Below are positions 8,826 through 16,241 of a DNA stretch of 35,714 nt, in pieces. Numbering within the stretch: the first letter of the stretch is position 1; each line of letters opens with the position of its first letter. The translations under genes were made by a program, and so were the position numbers. Below the pieces are notes generated by a model, which saw only the letters and a program-made list of their open reading frames with translations, made no database searches and had not been told where the DNA came from. Origin of the DNA: an uncultured Gammaproteobacteria bacterium (lineage in GTDB: Bacteria; Pseudomonadota; Gammaproteobacteria; Xanthomonadales; Xanthomonadaceae); the NCBI GenBank assembly GCA_903942465.1, contig CAJAPA010000030.1, positions 1-35,714 on the forward strand, written 5' to 3'.

Positions 8826-10147
8826 CAGCCGGCCTCGAACACGGCAATGGCCTCGACGTGGGCGGTCTGCGGAAACATGTCCATGGCGCCGGCCTGCACC
8901 AGGCGATAACCGCGCTCCTGCACCAGATAGGCCGCATCGCGTGCCAATGATGCCGGGTGACAGGACACATAAACGATGCGGCGGATGCCCTCGAGATTCA
9001 TCTGCTTCAGGACCTCGATGGCTCCGGCCCGCGGCGGATCAAGCAGCAGCTTAGTAAAGCGCTGGGTTTTCCAAAGCTGGGCGGAAATATCCTGGTTCAG
9101 GTCGGCGGCGAAGAACTCGGCATTGGCGATGCCGTTCCGACGGGCATTCTCCCGCGCACGCTCGACCAGACCCTGATCGCCTTCGACACCGACCACTTCC
9201 CCCGCCGCTTTGGCCAGCGGCAAGGTGAAGTTGCCCAGACCGCAGAACAGATCGAGCACGACGTCCTCCGCTGTCGGTTGCAGCAATGCGATGGCGCGCG
9301 TAATCATCGCGGCGTTCAGCAAAGCATTGACCTGGATGAAATCCAGCGGCTTGAATTCGAACCGGATACCGTACTCGGCCAAATTGAAGCCCAAGTCCGG
9401 GTAATCATCGCGCAGCGGATGCACCGAATGCACGCCGCCGGGTTGAAGGAAGATCTGCGCATCCTGCGCCATGCCGAAGTCGGCAAGGCGCTGCAGGTCT
9501 TCGGCACAGAGCGTGACCAAATTTCGGAATACCAATGCCACAGGACCATCACCTTGGATGAACTCGACCTGGGCGATTTCCCGTTTGGCCTGCATGGCGC
9601 CGATCAGTTCGGTCAAGGGCATGATCAGAGCGGATACGGCAGGCACCACGGTGTGGCACTCCCGCAGCTGGGCCACGAAACGCGGATCCGTTTCCCGGAA
9701 TCCCACCAGCACGCCACCTTTTTTTTCGACGTAACGTACCGAAAACCGACCCTTGCGGCGGTAGGCCCAGGCATCGGCGGTCAAGGGCTGCAACATGGCC
9801 TCAGGCGTGACATGGCCGATCCGCTGCAGGTTGTCGGTCAGTGTCCGCTGTTTGGCCTCGATCTGGCAATGGCTGACCAGATGCTGGAGCACGCAGCCGG
9901 AACAGATGCCGAAATGCGGACACCGCGGTTCGACCCGGTCGGCAGAGGCCTTGAGCACTTCCAGCGTGCGTGCCTCGTCGAAATGGCGGTTGCGGCCGGT
10001 TTGCTGGGCCCGTACCCGCTCGCCGACGAGCGCACCGGCGACGAATACCGTCTTGCCATCAAGACGACCGACCCCGCGCCCTTCATGGCTGAGGTTGTCG
10101 ATGTCGATCTCGTATTCGCGTTTTGCTTTGGGTCCGCTTCGTGCCAC
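8825..10147 (-). CDS. rlmD: 23S rRNA (uracil-1939-C5)-methyltransferase RlmD
   Basis: SAM-dependent enzyme that methylates uracil 1939 of 23S rRNA. From a GTG at 10147 the product is 440 residues. It has an N-terminal TRAM domain, four cysteines for a [4Fe-4S] cluster (C76, C82, C85 and C164, spaced as in E. coli RumA), the SAM-binding DLFCGLGNFTLPLA segment, DPPRAG, the catalytic cysteine C396 in YVSCHPASLARD and the catalytic base E432 in HVEAIAVF. The frame is open further upstream into the divergent response-regulator gene. The GTG gives the family N-terminus (ARSGPKAKREYEI), although its ribosome site (GGAAT) is weak. First gene of the five-gene operon. Confidence 0.94.
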   Translation of the reverse strand: MARSGPKAKREYEIDIDNLSHEGRGVGRLDGKTVFVAGALVGERVRAQQTGRNRHFDEARTLEVLKASADRVEPRCPHFGICSGCVLQHLVSHCQIEAKQRTLTDNLQRIGHVTPEAMLQPLTADAWAYRRKGRFSVRYVEKKGGVLVGFRETDPRFVAQLRECHTVVPAVSALIMPLTELIGAMQAKREIAQVEFIQGDGPVALVFRNLVTLCAEDLQRLADFGMAQDAQIFLQPGGVHSVHPLRDDYPDLGFNLAEYGIRFEFKPLDFIQVNALLNAAMITRAIALLQPTAEDVVLDLFCGLGNFTLPLAKAAGEVVGVEGDQGLVERARENARRNGIANAEFFAADLNQDISAQLWKTQRFTKLLLDPPRAGAIEVLKQMNLEGIRRIVYVSCHPASLARDAAYLVQERGYRLVQAGAMDMFPQTAHVEAIAVFEAG

Positions 10148-10222
10148 AATGGAATTCCGTGATAAAGCCGTATTTTCGCAGATATCCGTGCGCCATGGCA
10201 CCGCCGGCCCCAAAAAACACCG

Positions 10223-10891
10223 ATGAAAACATCCATTCTCCTGATTGAAGACGATGAAATCAGCCGCTTCTACCTCAGCGAAGCCATCACCCTGCTGGAT
10301 GTCGAATTGACCGCCTGCTCCGACCTCGCATCGGGCTGCATGGCCATGCGGACAAAACCGCCGTCGTTGATCATTTCCGACCTGAACCTGCCCGATGGCG
10401 GACTGCTGGACATGCTCGCCGCGTTTCCGGCCGGTATTCCGATTCTGGCGATCAGTGCCGACGTCACGCCGGCAATCCGCGCACGCCTGGCCACCAGGGG
10501 CATCCGCGATGTTCTGGCCAAGCCGATGCCCGTCGCCGAGCTCCACGGCGCCATCCATCGGCTCTGCGGTTCCGCCGCGGAGCTCTGGAATCAGGAAAAA
10601 GCGCTCAAAGCCCTTGGAGGCAGTTCTGCAGCGCTAGTCAGCATGCGCGCCATGTTCATTGCCGAACTTCCGGTTGCTGCGTACGGCATTCAGGCGGCTT
10701 TCGATGCCGGCAACACGAAAGAACTCCATGATGCCCTGCACAAGCTCAAGGCCAGCTGCGGCTTTCTGGGTGCCGAACGTCTGTTGGAAGCATGCCGTGC
10801 GCTCGATCAGGACCTGTCAGCGGCTTCGGTTTCCGCCTTCCAGACCACGTTGGCCGATACCTTGGCTTTCATGCTTTCATCGGACGACTGA
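10223..10891 (+). CDS. Orphan response regulator with receiver and HPt domains
   Basis: Two-component signalling protein of 222 residues. Residues 1-115 are a receiver domain with acidic pair D10/D11, phosphoacceptor D53 (IISDLNLPDG), S78 in the usual Thr/Ser position and K100 (LAKPMP). Residues 130-222 are a histidine phosphotransfer domain with the phosphoryl histidine H173 in ALHKLKASCGFLGA. There is no DNA-binding or enzymatic output domain and no kinase gene nearby, so it probably relays phosphate between partners encoded elsewhere. It is divergent from rlmD (75-base gap), and its last 23 bases overlap the convergent recO gene. No clear Shine-Dalgarno precedes the ATG. Confidence 0.9.
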   Translation: MKTSILLIEDDEISRFYLSEAITLLDVELTACSDLASGCMAMRTKPPSLIISDLNLPDGGLLDMLAAFPAGIPILAISADVTPAIRARLATRGIRDVLAKPMPVAELHGAIHRLCGSAAELWNQEKALKALGGSSAALVSMRAMFIAELPVAAYGIQAAFDAGNTKELHDALHKLKASCGFLGAERLLEACRALDQDLSAASVSAFQTTLADTLAFMLSSDD

Positions 10892-11582
10892 GCTCGCCGA
10901 TCATCTGCCAGGACCGAGGCAGGGATTTTCCCAAATGCATGGCGATAACGCCATGCAATAACTGCCTTAGAGCGCCCAAGGCCGGCAATGAGGGCATTCT
11001 GTCGGCATTGAAGTCGAGAAGGTCGATACCGGACAGCACTCCCGGCTCTTCCGCCTTTGCCGGCATCAAACCCAGTTCGGGATGTGCGCGGTAATGGCGC
11101 TCCGGCTCGATGTCAGTGCCGTTGGCGGTGGCCGACCATGGGGTCATGTAGCCTAGATGCTGAATCAGATCACGCTCGAAACGACGCACCAGCCATGCGA
11201 GGGGCATACTGCCGGCAAGCTCGCTACGCGCCGCCAGAAGCCTTTGGTAGAGCTCATTATCGGCATCCTGACGCGGACAAAGCTTCAACACCAGTTCGTT
11301 GAGGTAGAGGCCGGCCATCAGCCGATCGCCGGCAATCGCCAGTACCGGCGGCAGGGGCTCGGATCCGGTCAATGTGCCGAGTTCACTTTTCAGCAGAAAG
11401 CTGACTTTGATGTGCTGCAATGGCTGTAATTGCGCCCGCAATACGTGGTTTTTGGCGCCAGTCACGCCCTTGGCGACAAGACCGACGATGCCGTGATCCC
11501 GGGTCAGCAGTTCAAGTTGCAGACTGGTCTCGCGGTATGCCCGCTTGTGCAGCACCAGCGCGGGCTGCCACTCGACGCGCAT
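10869..11582 (-). CDS. recO: DNA repair protein RecO
   Basis: Recombination mediator that helps load RecA on SSB-coated DNA with RecR. The 237-residue product begins [27 protein letters not shown], the OB-fold N-terminus of RecO, followed by VAKGV and a helical C-terminal domain with the family LYLNELVLKL segment. No zinc-ligand cysteine set is visible, as in E. coli RecO. Its ATG shares a base with the era stop (TGATG), giving the conserved rnc-era-recO order. The 3' end overlaps the convergent response-regulator gene by 23 bases, leaving no room for a terminator between them. Confidence 0.94.
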   Translation of the reverse strand: MRVEWQPALVLHKRAYRETSLQLELLTRDHGIVGLVAKGVTGAKNHVLRAQLQPLQHIKVSFLLKSELGTLTGSEPLPPVLAIAGDRLMAGLYLNELVLKLCPRQDADNELYQRLLAARSELAGSMPLAWLVRRFERDLIQHLGYMTPWSATANGTDIEPERHYRAHPELGLMPAKAEEPGVLSGIDLLDFNADRMPSLPALGALRQLLHGVIAMHLGKSLPRSWQMIGELSRPMKA

Positions 11583-12487
11583 CAGTCGTTGTAACCGAAC
11601 CGGCGCAGCGCGGCCTCGTCATCGGACCATCCGTCGCGGACGCGGCACCAGGTTTCCAGGAATACCTTGGAACCGAACAGCTTTTCCATGCCCAGACGTG
11701 CCGAGGTGCTGATGGCTTTCAGCTGCTGGCCGCCCTTGCCGATGACGATGGCTTTCTGCCCTTCCCGTTCAAGCCAGATGACGGCACCGATACGCAATAG
11801 ACCGCCATCTTCCTCGAATTTTTCGATTTCGACCGTGGCGGAATAAGGCAGCTCGTCACCCAAGCGCTGCATCAGTTGTTCACGCACCAGCTCACCGGCC
11901 AGGAAACGCTGGCTTTTATCGGTGATTTCGTCCTCGCCGTAGAGCGGCTCGGATTCGGGCATGAGCTGCAGAAGGCTCCGGACCAGATCTGCCGTTCCCT
12001 TGCCTTTAAGCGCTGAGATCAGATGCACGGAAGTGAATTCGCGGTTTTCCGTGACTTCCCTGATGAACGGCAGAAGTGCGTCTTTGTCTTTGAGCTTGTC
12101 GATTTTGTTGATGACCAGCAGAACCGGAACATCCGAATCCTTCAGCGCCTGATAAGCCAGAGCATCATCGCTGTGCCAGCGGCCGGCTTCAATGACCAGA
12201 ACGGACGCATGCACATCGCTGACTGCGCCGCGCGCCGCACGGTTCATGTGCCGGTTCATGGCACGCGACTGTTTGGCATGGATGCCGGGGGTATCGACCA
12301 GAACAAGTTGACCTTCAGGAAAACTGGCGATGCCCAGCATACGGTGCCGCGTGGTCTGCGGGCGCGATGACACAATGCTGATCTTGCTGCCGACCAGCGC
12401 GTTGACCAGCGTCGATTTACCGACATTCGGACGGCCGATGACGGCGACGAAACCGGCGCGGTAGGAAGGTATCTGCGAATCGGTCAT
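11582..12487 (-). CDS. era: GTPase Era
   Basis: Essential GTPase that binds the 3' end of 16S rRNA and assists 30S subunit maturation. The 301-residue product has G1 GRPNVGKST (18-26), the switch-I region with [12 protein letters not shown]3 DTPGIH, G4 NKIDK and a C-terminal KH domain with [12 protein letters not shown]. It ends with the typical [14 protein letters not shown] stretch. Length and domain order are standard. The ATG overlaps the rnc stop (ATGA), and the stop overlaps the recO ATG. It sits in the lepA-lepB-DUF4845-rnc-era-recO block, where translation and ribosome-maturation functions cluster. Confidence 0.97.
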   Translation of the reverse strand: MTDSQIPSYRAGFVAVIGRPNVGKSTLVNALVGSKISIVSSRPQTTRHRMLGIASFPEGQLVLVDTPGIHAKQSRAMNRHMNRAARGAVSDVHASVLVIEAGRWHSDDALAYQALKDSDVPVLLVINKIDKLKDKDALLPFIREVTENREFTSVHLISALKGKGTADLVRSLLQLMPESEPLYGEDEITDKSQRFLAGELVREQLMQRLGDELPYSATVEIEKFEEDGGLLRIGAVIWLEREGQKAIVIGKGGQQLKAISTSARLGMEKLFGSKVFLETWCRVRDGWSDDEAALRRFGYND

Positions 12488-13131
12488 TTGTTCTGGCCTA
12501 AAAGAATGAGTGCTTTGCTGGCGGCATCGGCTTCTGCCGACTTCACTGACGTTCCGCTTCCAGCTGTAGTGATTGCCAGATGCTCAAGGACGCACTCGAC
12601 ATCGAAACTGCGTGCATGATCGCTGCCGCCTGCCTGCAGCAGCCGGTATACCGGCAAGGCATGCTGCTTGGCCTGCAGCCATTCCTGGAGTTTGGTCTTC
12701 GGATCCTTGCCCGGCGATTTTTCAAGCGATAACTGCAGTCGGCTTCCGAACCAGTCCGCCACCAGCGATTGCGCGGCAGCGAAACCTGCATCCAGATAAA
12801 CCGCGGCGATAACCGCCTCGACCGCATCGGCAAGAATGGAGTCACGGCGATGCCCGCCGGATTTCATTTCGCCCGGACCGAGTTCAAGTTGCGCACCCAG
12901 GTCCAGTTCACGTGCGATTTCGGCCAAGGTCGGTTCCCGCACCAGATGCGATCGGGCCTGGGTGAGCTCGCCCTCGCTGGCCTTCGGGAACTTCCGGTAC
13001 AGGGCGTCGGATACCAGCATGCCGAGGATGGCATCACCGAGGAACTCGAGACGCTCGTTGTTCGGCTTGCCGGCGCTGCGGTGCCGCAGCGCCTGACGCA
13101 GCAGTTCCGGATCGCGGAACCCTGTCAGCAA
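12484..13131 (-). CDS. rnc: Ribonuclease III
   Basis: Double-stranded RNA endonuclease that processes rRNA precursors and regulates mRNAs. The 215-residue product has the catalytic signature NERLEFLGD (25-33, with E29 and D33), the second acidic pair D102/E105 in [16 protein letters not shown] and a C-terminal dsRNA-binding domain (about 145-212). No in-frame ATG fits. The start proposed is the TTG at 13131, preceded by GGAG with seven-base spacing; the SD overlaps the end of the DUF4845 gene. The N-terminus is about ten residues shorter than E. coli RNase III, as in Xanthomonas relatives. An inefficient TTG start may limit RNase III synthesis. Confidence 0.95.
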   Translation of the reverse strand: MLTGFRDPELLRQALRHRSAGKPNNERLEFLGDAILGMLVSDALYRKFPKASEGELTQARSHLVREPTLAEIARELDLGAQLELGPGEMKSGGHRRDSILADAVEAVIAAVYLDAGFAAAQSLVADWFGSRLQLSLEKSPGKDPKTKLQEWLQAKQHALPVYRLLQAGGSDHARSFDVECVLEHLAITTAGSGTSVKSAEADAASKALILLGQNK

Positions 13132-13135
13132 AGCA

Positions 13136-13522
13136 TCACTCCGCGTCGGACCGGCCGGTCACCGGGAAGCTGCGTTCGAACTTGGCGACGAAGTCGAGGT
13201 TGTACATCAGCGGTTTGCGGACTTCGTAATTGAGGTCCAGCACCTTGCCGCCTTCCTTCTCGGTACGCAGCTTGATGTGTTTTTCCAGGTTCACGCTATC
13301 GACATAGCTAATCTGGAAACGCCGGTACAGGCTGTCTTTGAGTTGCGGCAGCGCCTGCTTTTCAGCGCCGGTGGCCTGGGTCACGGCCTTGATGTCATTG
13401 ACGGCACTGAAATACTCGGAATACACCGGGAAAAGGCGCATGAACAGGAATCCGAAGAATCCGACCAGCGCCAGAACGAAAAGGAAGCTGAGCAGGGTAA
13501 TGCCTTTCTGATTGCGTTTCAT
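13136..13522 (-). CDS. DUF4845 small membrane protein
   Basis: Small inner-membrane protein of 128 residues found between lepB and rnc in many gammaproteobacteria; its function is unknown. It has a short positive N-terminus (MKRNQKG), a single membrane segment (about residues 8-28) and a mixed alpha/beta soluble part predicted to lie in the periplasm. The KGITLLSFLFVLALVG stretch resembles a type IV prepilin cleavage region, but glutamate at the fifth position after the glycine is absent. A strong ribosome site (AGGGGGT) precedes the ATG. Overlap with the rnc start region and nearness to lepB place it in the operon. Confidence 0.88.
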   Translation of the reverse strand: MKRNQKGITLLSFLFVLALVGFFGFLFMRLFPVYSEYFSAVNDIKAVTQATGAEKQALPQLKDSLYRRFQISYVDSVNLEKHIKLRTEKEGGKVLDLNYEVRKPLMYNLDFVAKFERSFPVTGRSDAE

Positions 13523-13532
13523 GGTGACCCCC

Positions 13533-14360
13533 TTAGTCGATTTTGGTGCCGATGCGAGACGGCTCGAAACTGTCGGTGCAGAACCAGCCCGAGCAGTTTA
13601 ACCATATTACCATTGCCTTTCCAACTACGTTCTGTTCCGGCACGAAACCCCACTCACGGCTGTCGGCGCTACGGTCCCGGTTGTCGCCCATGGCGAAATA
13701 ATGGCCCTGCGGCACCACCCAGGTGCCGTTGTTGCGGTAGCCCAAGGGTACTCCGTCCATTTCCAGCATCGTGTGGGTTTTGTCCGGCAGGGTTTCGGTG
13801 TAGATCCGCGAGCCGGTCATCTCGCTGGAAACGCCCTTGCCGACATACACACCCGCCTCGGCATAGCCGAACGGCACCCCGTTGACGGAAACGCGGTTCT
13901 CGTCGACGCTGATGGTATCGCCCGGAAGCCCGATGACGCGCTTAATGTAATCGGTGCCTGCAGCGGGATCATCCTTGCCCAGCTCTTTCGATCCCGGATA
14001 ACGGAACACGAACACATCGCCGCGCTCCGGCGCACCGACCTCGACGATTTTCGTGTTGAGGACAGGAAGCCGGATGCCGTAATTGAATTTGTTGACCAGA
14101 ATGAAATCACCGATCAGCAGATTGGGCATCATCGAGCCGGAGGGAATGCGGAACGGTTCCGCCAGGAACGAGCGCAGCGCCAGCACCAGAAAAATGACCG
14201 GGAACAGGGATTTGGCGTACTCGACAAGCACCGGGTCGGCGGCAGCGTCATCGGCGGCCAATCGTCGTTTCTCGAAAACGAATTTATCGGCGAGCCAGAT
14301 CAGACCGGTGAACAAGGCCAGCAGGGTGAGGATCAGGGCAAAATCGATTTTCACGGGCAA
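13533..14360 (-). CDS. lepB: Signal peptidase I
   Basis: Membrane serine protease that cleaves signal peptides from exported proteins. The 275-residue product has two N-terminal membrane segments (about 6-25 and 51-66), the catalytic serine S76 in IPSGSMMP and the catalytic lysine K140 in DYIKRVIGLPGD. Next come NGVPFGY and the C-terminal GDNRDRSADSREWGFVP box. A cysteine pair (NCSGWFC) sits in the periplasmic domain near the C-terminus. It lies three bases after lepA, a common arrangement, and upstream of the DUF4845 gene. Confidence 0.97.
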   Translation of the reverse strand: MPVKIDFALILTLLALFTGLIWLADKFVFEKRRLAADDAAADPVLVEYAKSLFPVIFLVLALRSFLAEPFRIPSGSMMPNLLIGDFILVNKFNYGIRLPVLNTKIVEVGAPERGDVFVFRYPGSKELGKDDPAAGTDYIKRVIGLPGDTISVDENRVSVNGVPFGYAEAGVYVGKGVSSEMTGSRIYTETLPDKTHTMLEMDGVPLGYRNNGTWVVPQGHYFAMGDNRDRSADSREWGFVPEQNVVGKAMVIWLNCSGWFCTDSFEPSRIGTKID

Positions 14361-14363
14361 TCC

Positions 14364-16157
14364 TTATTTGTTGTCGACCGACAGCACGGCCATGAACGCT
14401 TCTTGCGGAATTTCGACGCGGCCGAACTGCTTCATCCGCTTCTTGCCTTCCTTTTGTTTCTCGAGCAGCTTCTTCTTGCGGGTGGCGTCGCCGCCGTAGC
14501 ATTTGGCCAGAACGTTCTTGCGCATGGCCTTGACCGTCGAACGCGAAATGATCTGGGATCCGACCGCGGCCTGGATGGCGACATCGAACATCTGGCGGGG
14601 AATCAGTTCGCGCATTTTCTCGCACAAGTCGCGGCCGCGGCGGTCGGCATGGGCGCGGTGCAGAATCATCGACATGGCGTCGACGCGATCGCCGTTGATC
14701 AGCACGTCGACCCGCACGAACGGACCGGCATCGAAGCGGAGGAAATGGTAGTCGAGCGAGGCATAGCCGCGCGACACCGACTTCAGACGGTCGAAGAAAT
14801 CGGTGACCACCTCGGCCATCGGCAGTTCATAAGTGATCTGGACCTGACTGCCCATGTAATTCATGCCCTGCTGGGATCCGCGCTTTTCTTCGCACAGGGT
14901 AATCACATTACCCACGTAATCCGGCGGGGTCAGGATAGTGGCGAGAATCACCGGCTCGCGGATTTCCTCGATCTTGTTGACCGGCGGCAGTTTGGCCGGA
15001 TTGTCGAGCGGCAGGATGCTGCCGTCGGTCAGCAGCACTTCATACACCACGGTCGGCGCGGTGGAAATCAGGTTGAGGTCGTATTCGCGCTCCAGACGTT
15101 CCTGCACAATTTCCATGTGCAGCATGCCCAGGAAGCCGCAGCGGAAGCCGAAACCCATCGCTTCCGAACTTTCCGGTTCGAAATTGAGCGCGGCGTCGTT
15201 GAGCTTGAGCTTGTCGAGTGCCTCTCGCAGCGCCGGGTAATCCTCGGCATCGACCGGAAACAGGCCGGCGAACACGCGCGACTGCATGGTCTGGAAGCCC
15301 GGCAAGGGTGCCGTCGCCGGATTTCCGGCCAGGGTCAGGGTATCGCCGACCGGCGCACCATGAACGTCCTTGATCGAGGCATTCATCCAGCCTACTTCAC
15401 CGGCCGAGAGCTTGCCCAGCACCTTGCGCTTAGGCGTAAATACGCCGACTTCATCGACCTGATGCACGCGACCGGTCGACATCACCAGGATCTTGTCGCC
15501 CGGCTTGATTTCGCCCTGCACCACCCGAACCAATGAGACCACACCGAGGTAGTTGTCGAACCAGGAGTCGATGATCAGCGCCTGCAGATGGCCGGTATCG
15601 ACCGATTTCGGCGGCGGAATGCGGGCCACAATGGCTTCCAGCACGGCGCGCACATTCAGCCCGGTCTTCGCGGAAATGGCAACGGCCTCTTCGGCATCGA
15701 TGCCGATGACCGCCTCGATTTCAGCCTTGACCCGATCGACGTCGGCAGTCGGCAGATCGATTTTGTTCAAAACCGGAACCACTTCCAGACCCTGCTCGAC
15801 CGCGGTATAGCAGTTCGCGACCGACTGCGCTTCCACGCCCTGGGCGGCATCCACCACCAACAAGGCGCCTTCGCAGGCGGCCAACGAGCGCGAGACTTCA
15901 TAGCTGAAATCCACGTGACCCGGTGTATCGATGAAATTGAGCTGGTAGGTCACACCGTCATCCGCGGTGTAAGGCAGAGACACCGACTGCGCCTTGATGG
16001 TGATGCCGCGTTCACGCTCAATCGGATTGGAATCGAGCACCTGGGCTTCCATTTCACGCGCCTCGAGGCCGCCGCAGAGTTGGATGATGCGGTCGGCCAG
16101 GGTCGATTTGCCGTGATCCACGTGCGCGATGATGGAGAAATTGCGGATATGCTGCAT
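14364..16157 (-). CDS. lepA: Elongation factor 4 (LepA)
   Basis: Ribosome-bound translational GTPase implicated in back-translocation and 30S assembly. The 597-residue product has G1 AHVDHGKST (11-19), the GITIKAQSV switch segment, G3 DTPGH (77-81), G4 NKID (131-134) and the LepA-specific C-terminal domain ending in a lysine-rich tail ([19 protein letters not shown]). It lacks the EF-G domain IV, as expected. No good Shine-Dalgarno is seen before the ATG. The 84-base gap to mucD holds a hairpin and a candidate extended -10, so lepA and the genes behind it may have their own promoter besides the rpoE operon transcript. Confidence 0.98.
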   Translation of the reverse strand: MQHIRNFSIIAHVDHGKSTLADRIIQLCGGLEAREMEAQVLDSNPIERERGITIKAQSVSLPYTADDGVTYQLNFIDTPGHVDFSYEVSRSLAACEGALLVVDAAQGVEAQSVANCYTAVEQGLEVVPVLNKIDLPTADVDRVKAEIEAVIGIDAEEAVAISAKTGLNVRAVLEAIVARIPPPKSVDTGHLQALIIDSWFDNYLGVVSLVRVVQGEIKPGDKILVMSTGRVHQVDEVGVFTPKRKVLGKLSAGEVGWMNASIKDVHGAPVGDTLTLAGNPATAPLPGFQTMQSRVFAGLFPVDAEDYPALREALDKLKLNDAALNFEPESSEAMGFGFRCGFLGMLHMEIVQERLEREYDLNLISTAPTVVYEVLLTDGSILPLDNPAKLPPVNKIEEIREPVILATILTPPDYVGNVITLCEEKRGSQQGMNYMGSQVQITYELPMAEVVTDFFDRLKSVSRGYASLDYHFLRFDAGPFVRVDVLINGDRVDAMSMILHRAHADRRGRDLCEKMRELIPRQMFDVAIQAAVGSQIISRSTVKAMRKNVLAKCYGGDATRKKKLLEKQKEGKKRMKQFGRVEIPQEAFMAVLSVDNK

Positions 16158-16187
16158 GGGGTCGCTTTTCGGAAAACTTAGCCCAAC

Positions 16188-16196
16188 ATTATCGCA
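16188..16196 (-). promoter_or_regulatory. Candidate extended -10 promoter before lepA
   Basis: On the minus strand TGC-GATAAT (16196-16188) is an extended -10 with five of six bases matching the -10 consensus. No -35 match lies at 16-18 bases. The transcript would begin near 16181, about 24 bases before the lepA ATG. It would let lepA-lepB-rnc-era-recO be made independently of sigma-E, but the evidence is only this short element. Confidence 0.35.
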
Positions 16197-16209
16197 TAAG
16201 CCACCGCTT

Positions 16210-16231
16210 CTGAGGCGGTTTTCCGCCCCAG
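16210..16231. other. Stem-loop between mucD and lepA
   Basis: CTGAGGCGG (plus strand) pairs with CCGCCCCAG across a four-base loop to give nine pairs, one of them a wobble. An overlapping weaker hairpin uses ACCGC and GCGGT. Neither has a T-tract after it on the minus strand, so it is unlikely to be a complete terminator. It may protect the 3' end of a sigma-E message or act as a processing site, possibly for the RNase III encoded downstream in the same operon. Confidence 0.5.
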
Positions 16232-16241
16232 AATCAATTTC

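Noticed and set aside
10148-10222. Promoters in the rlmD/response-regulator gap
   Set aside because: Several AT-rich hexamers occur, but none pairs with an acceptable -35 at 16-18 bases on either strand.
10148-10558. Long N-terminal extension of rlmD
   Set aside because: The frame stays open through the divergent response-regulator gene, but the added sequence is not part of the RlmD family and the intergenic region would be lost.
13701-15536. 611-codon open frame on the plus strand
   Set aside because: It is antisense to lepB and lepA, both with intact motifs. The His/Arg/Gln-rich peptide resembles no family.
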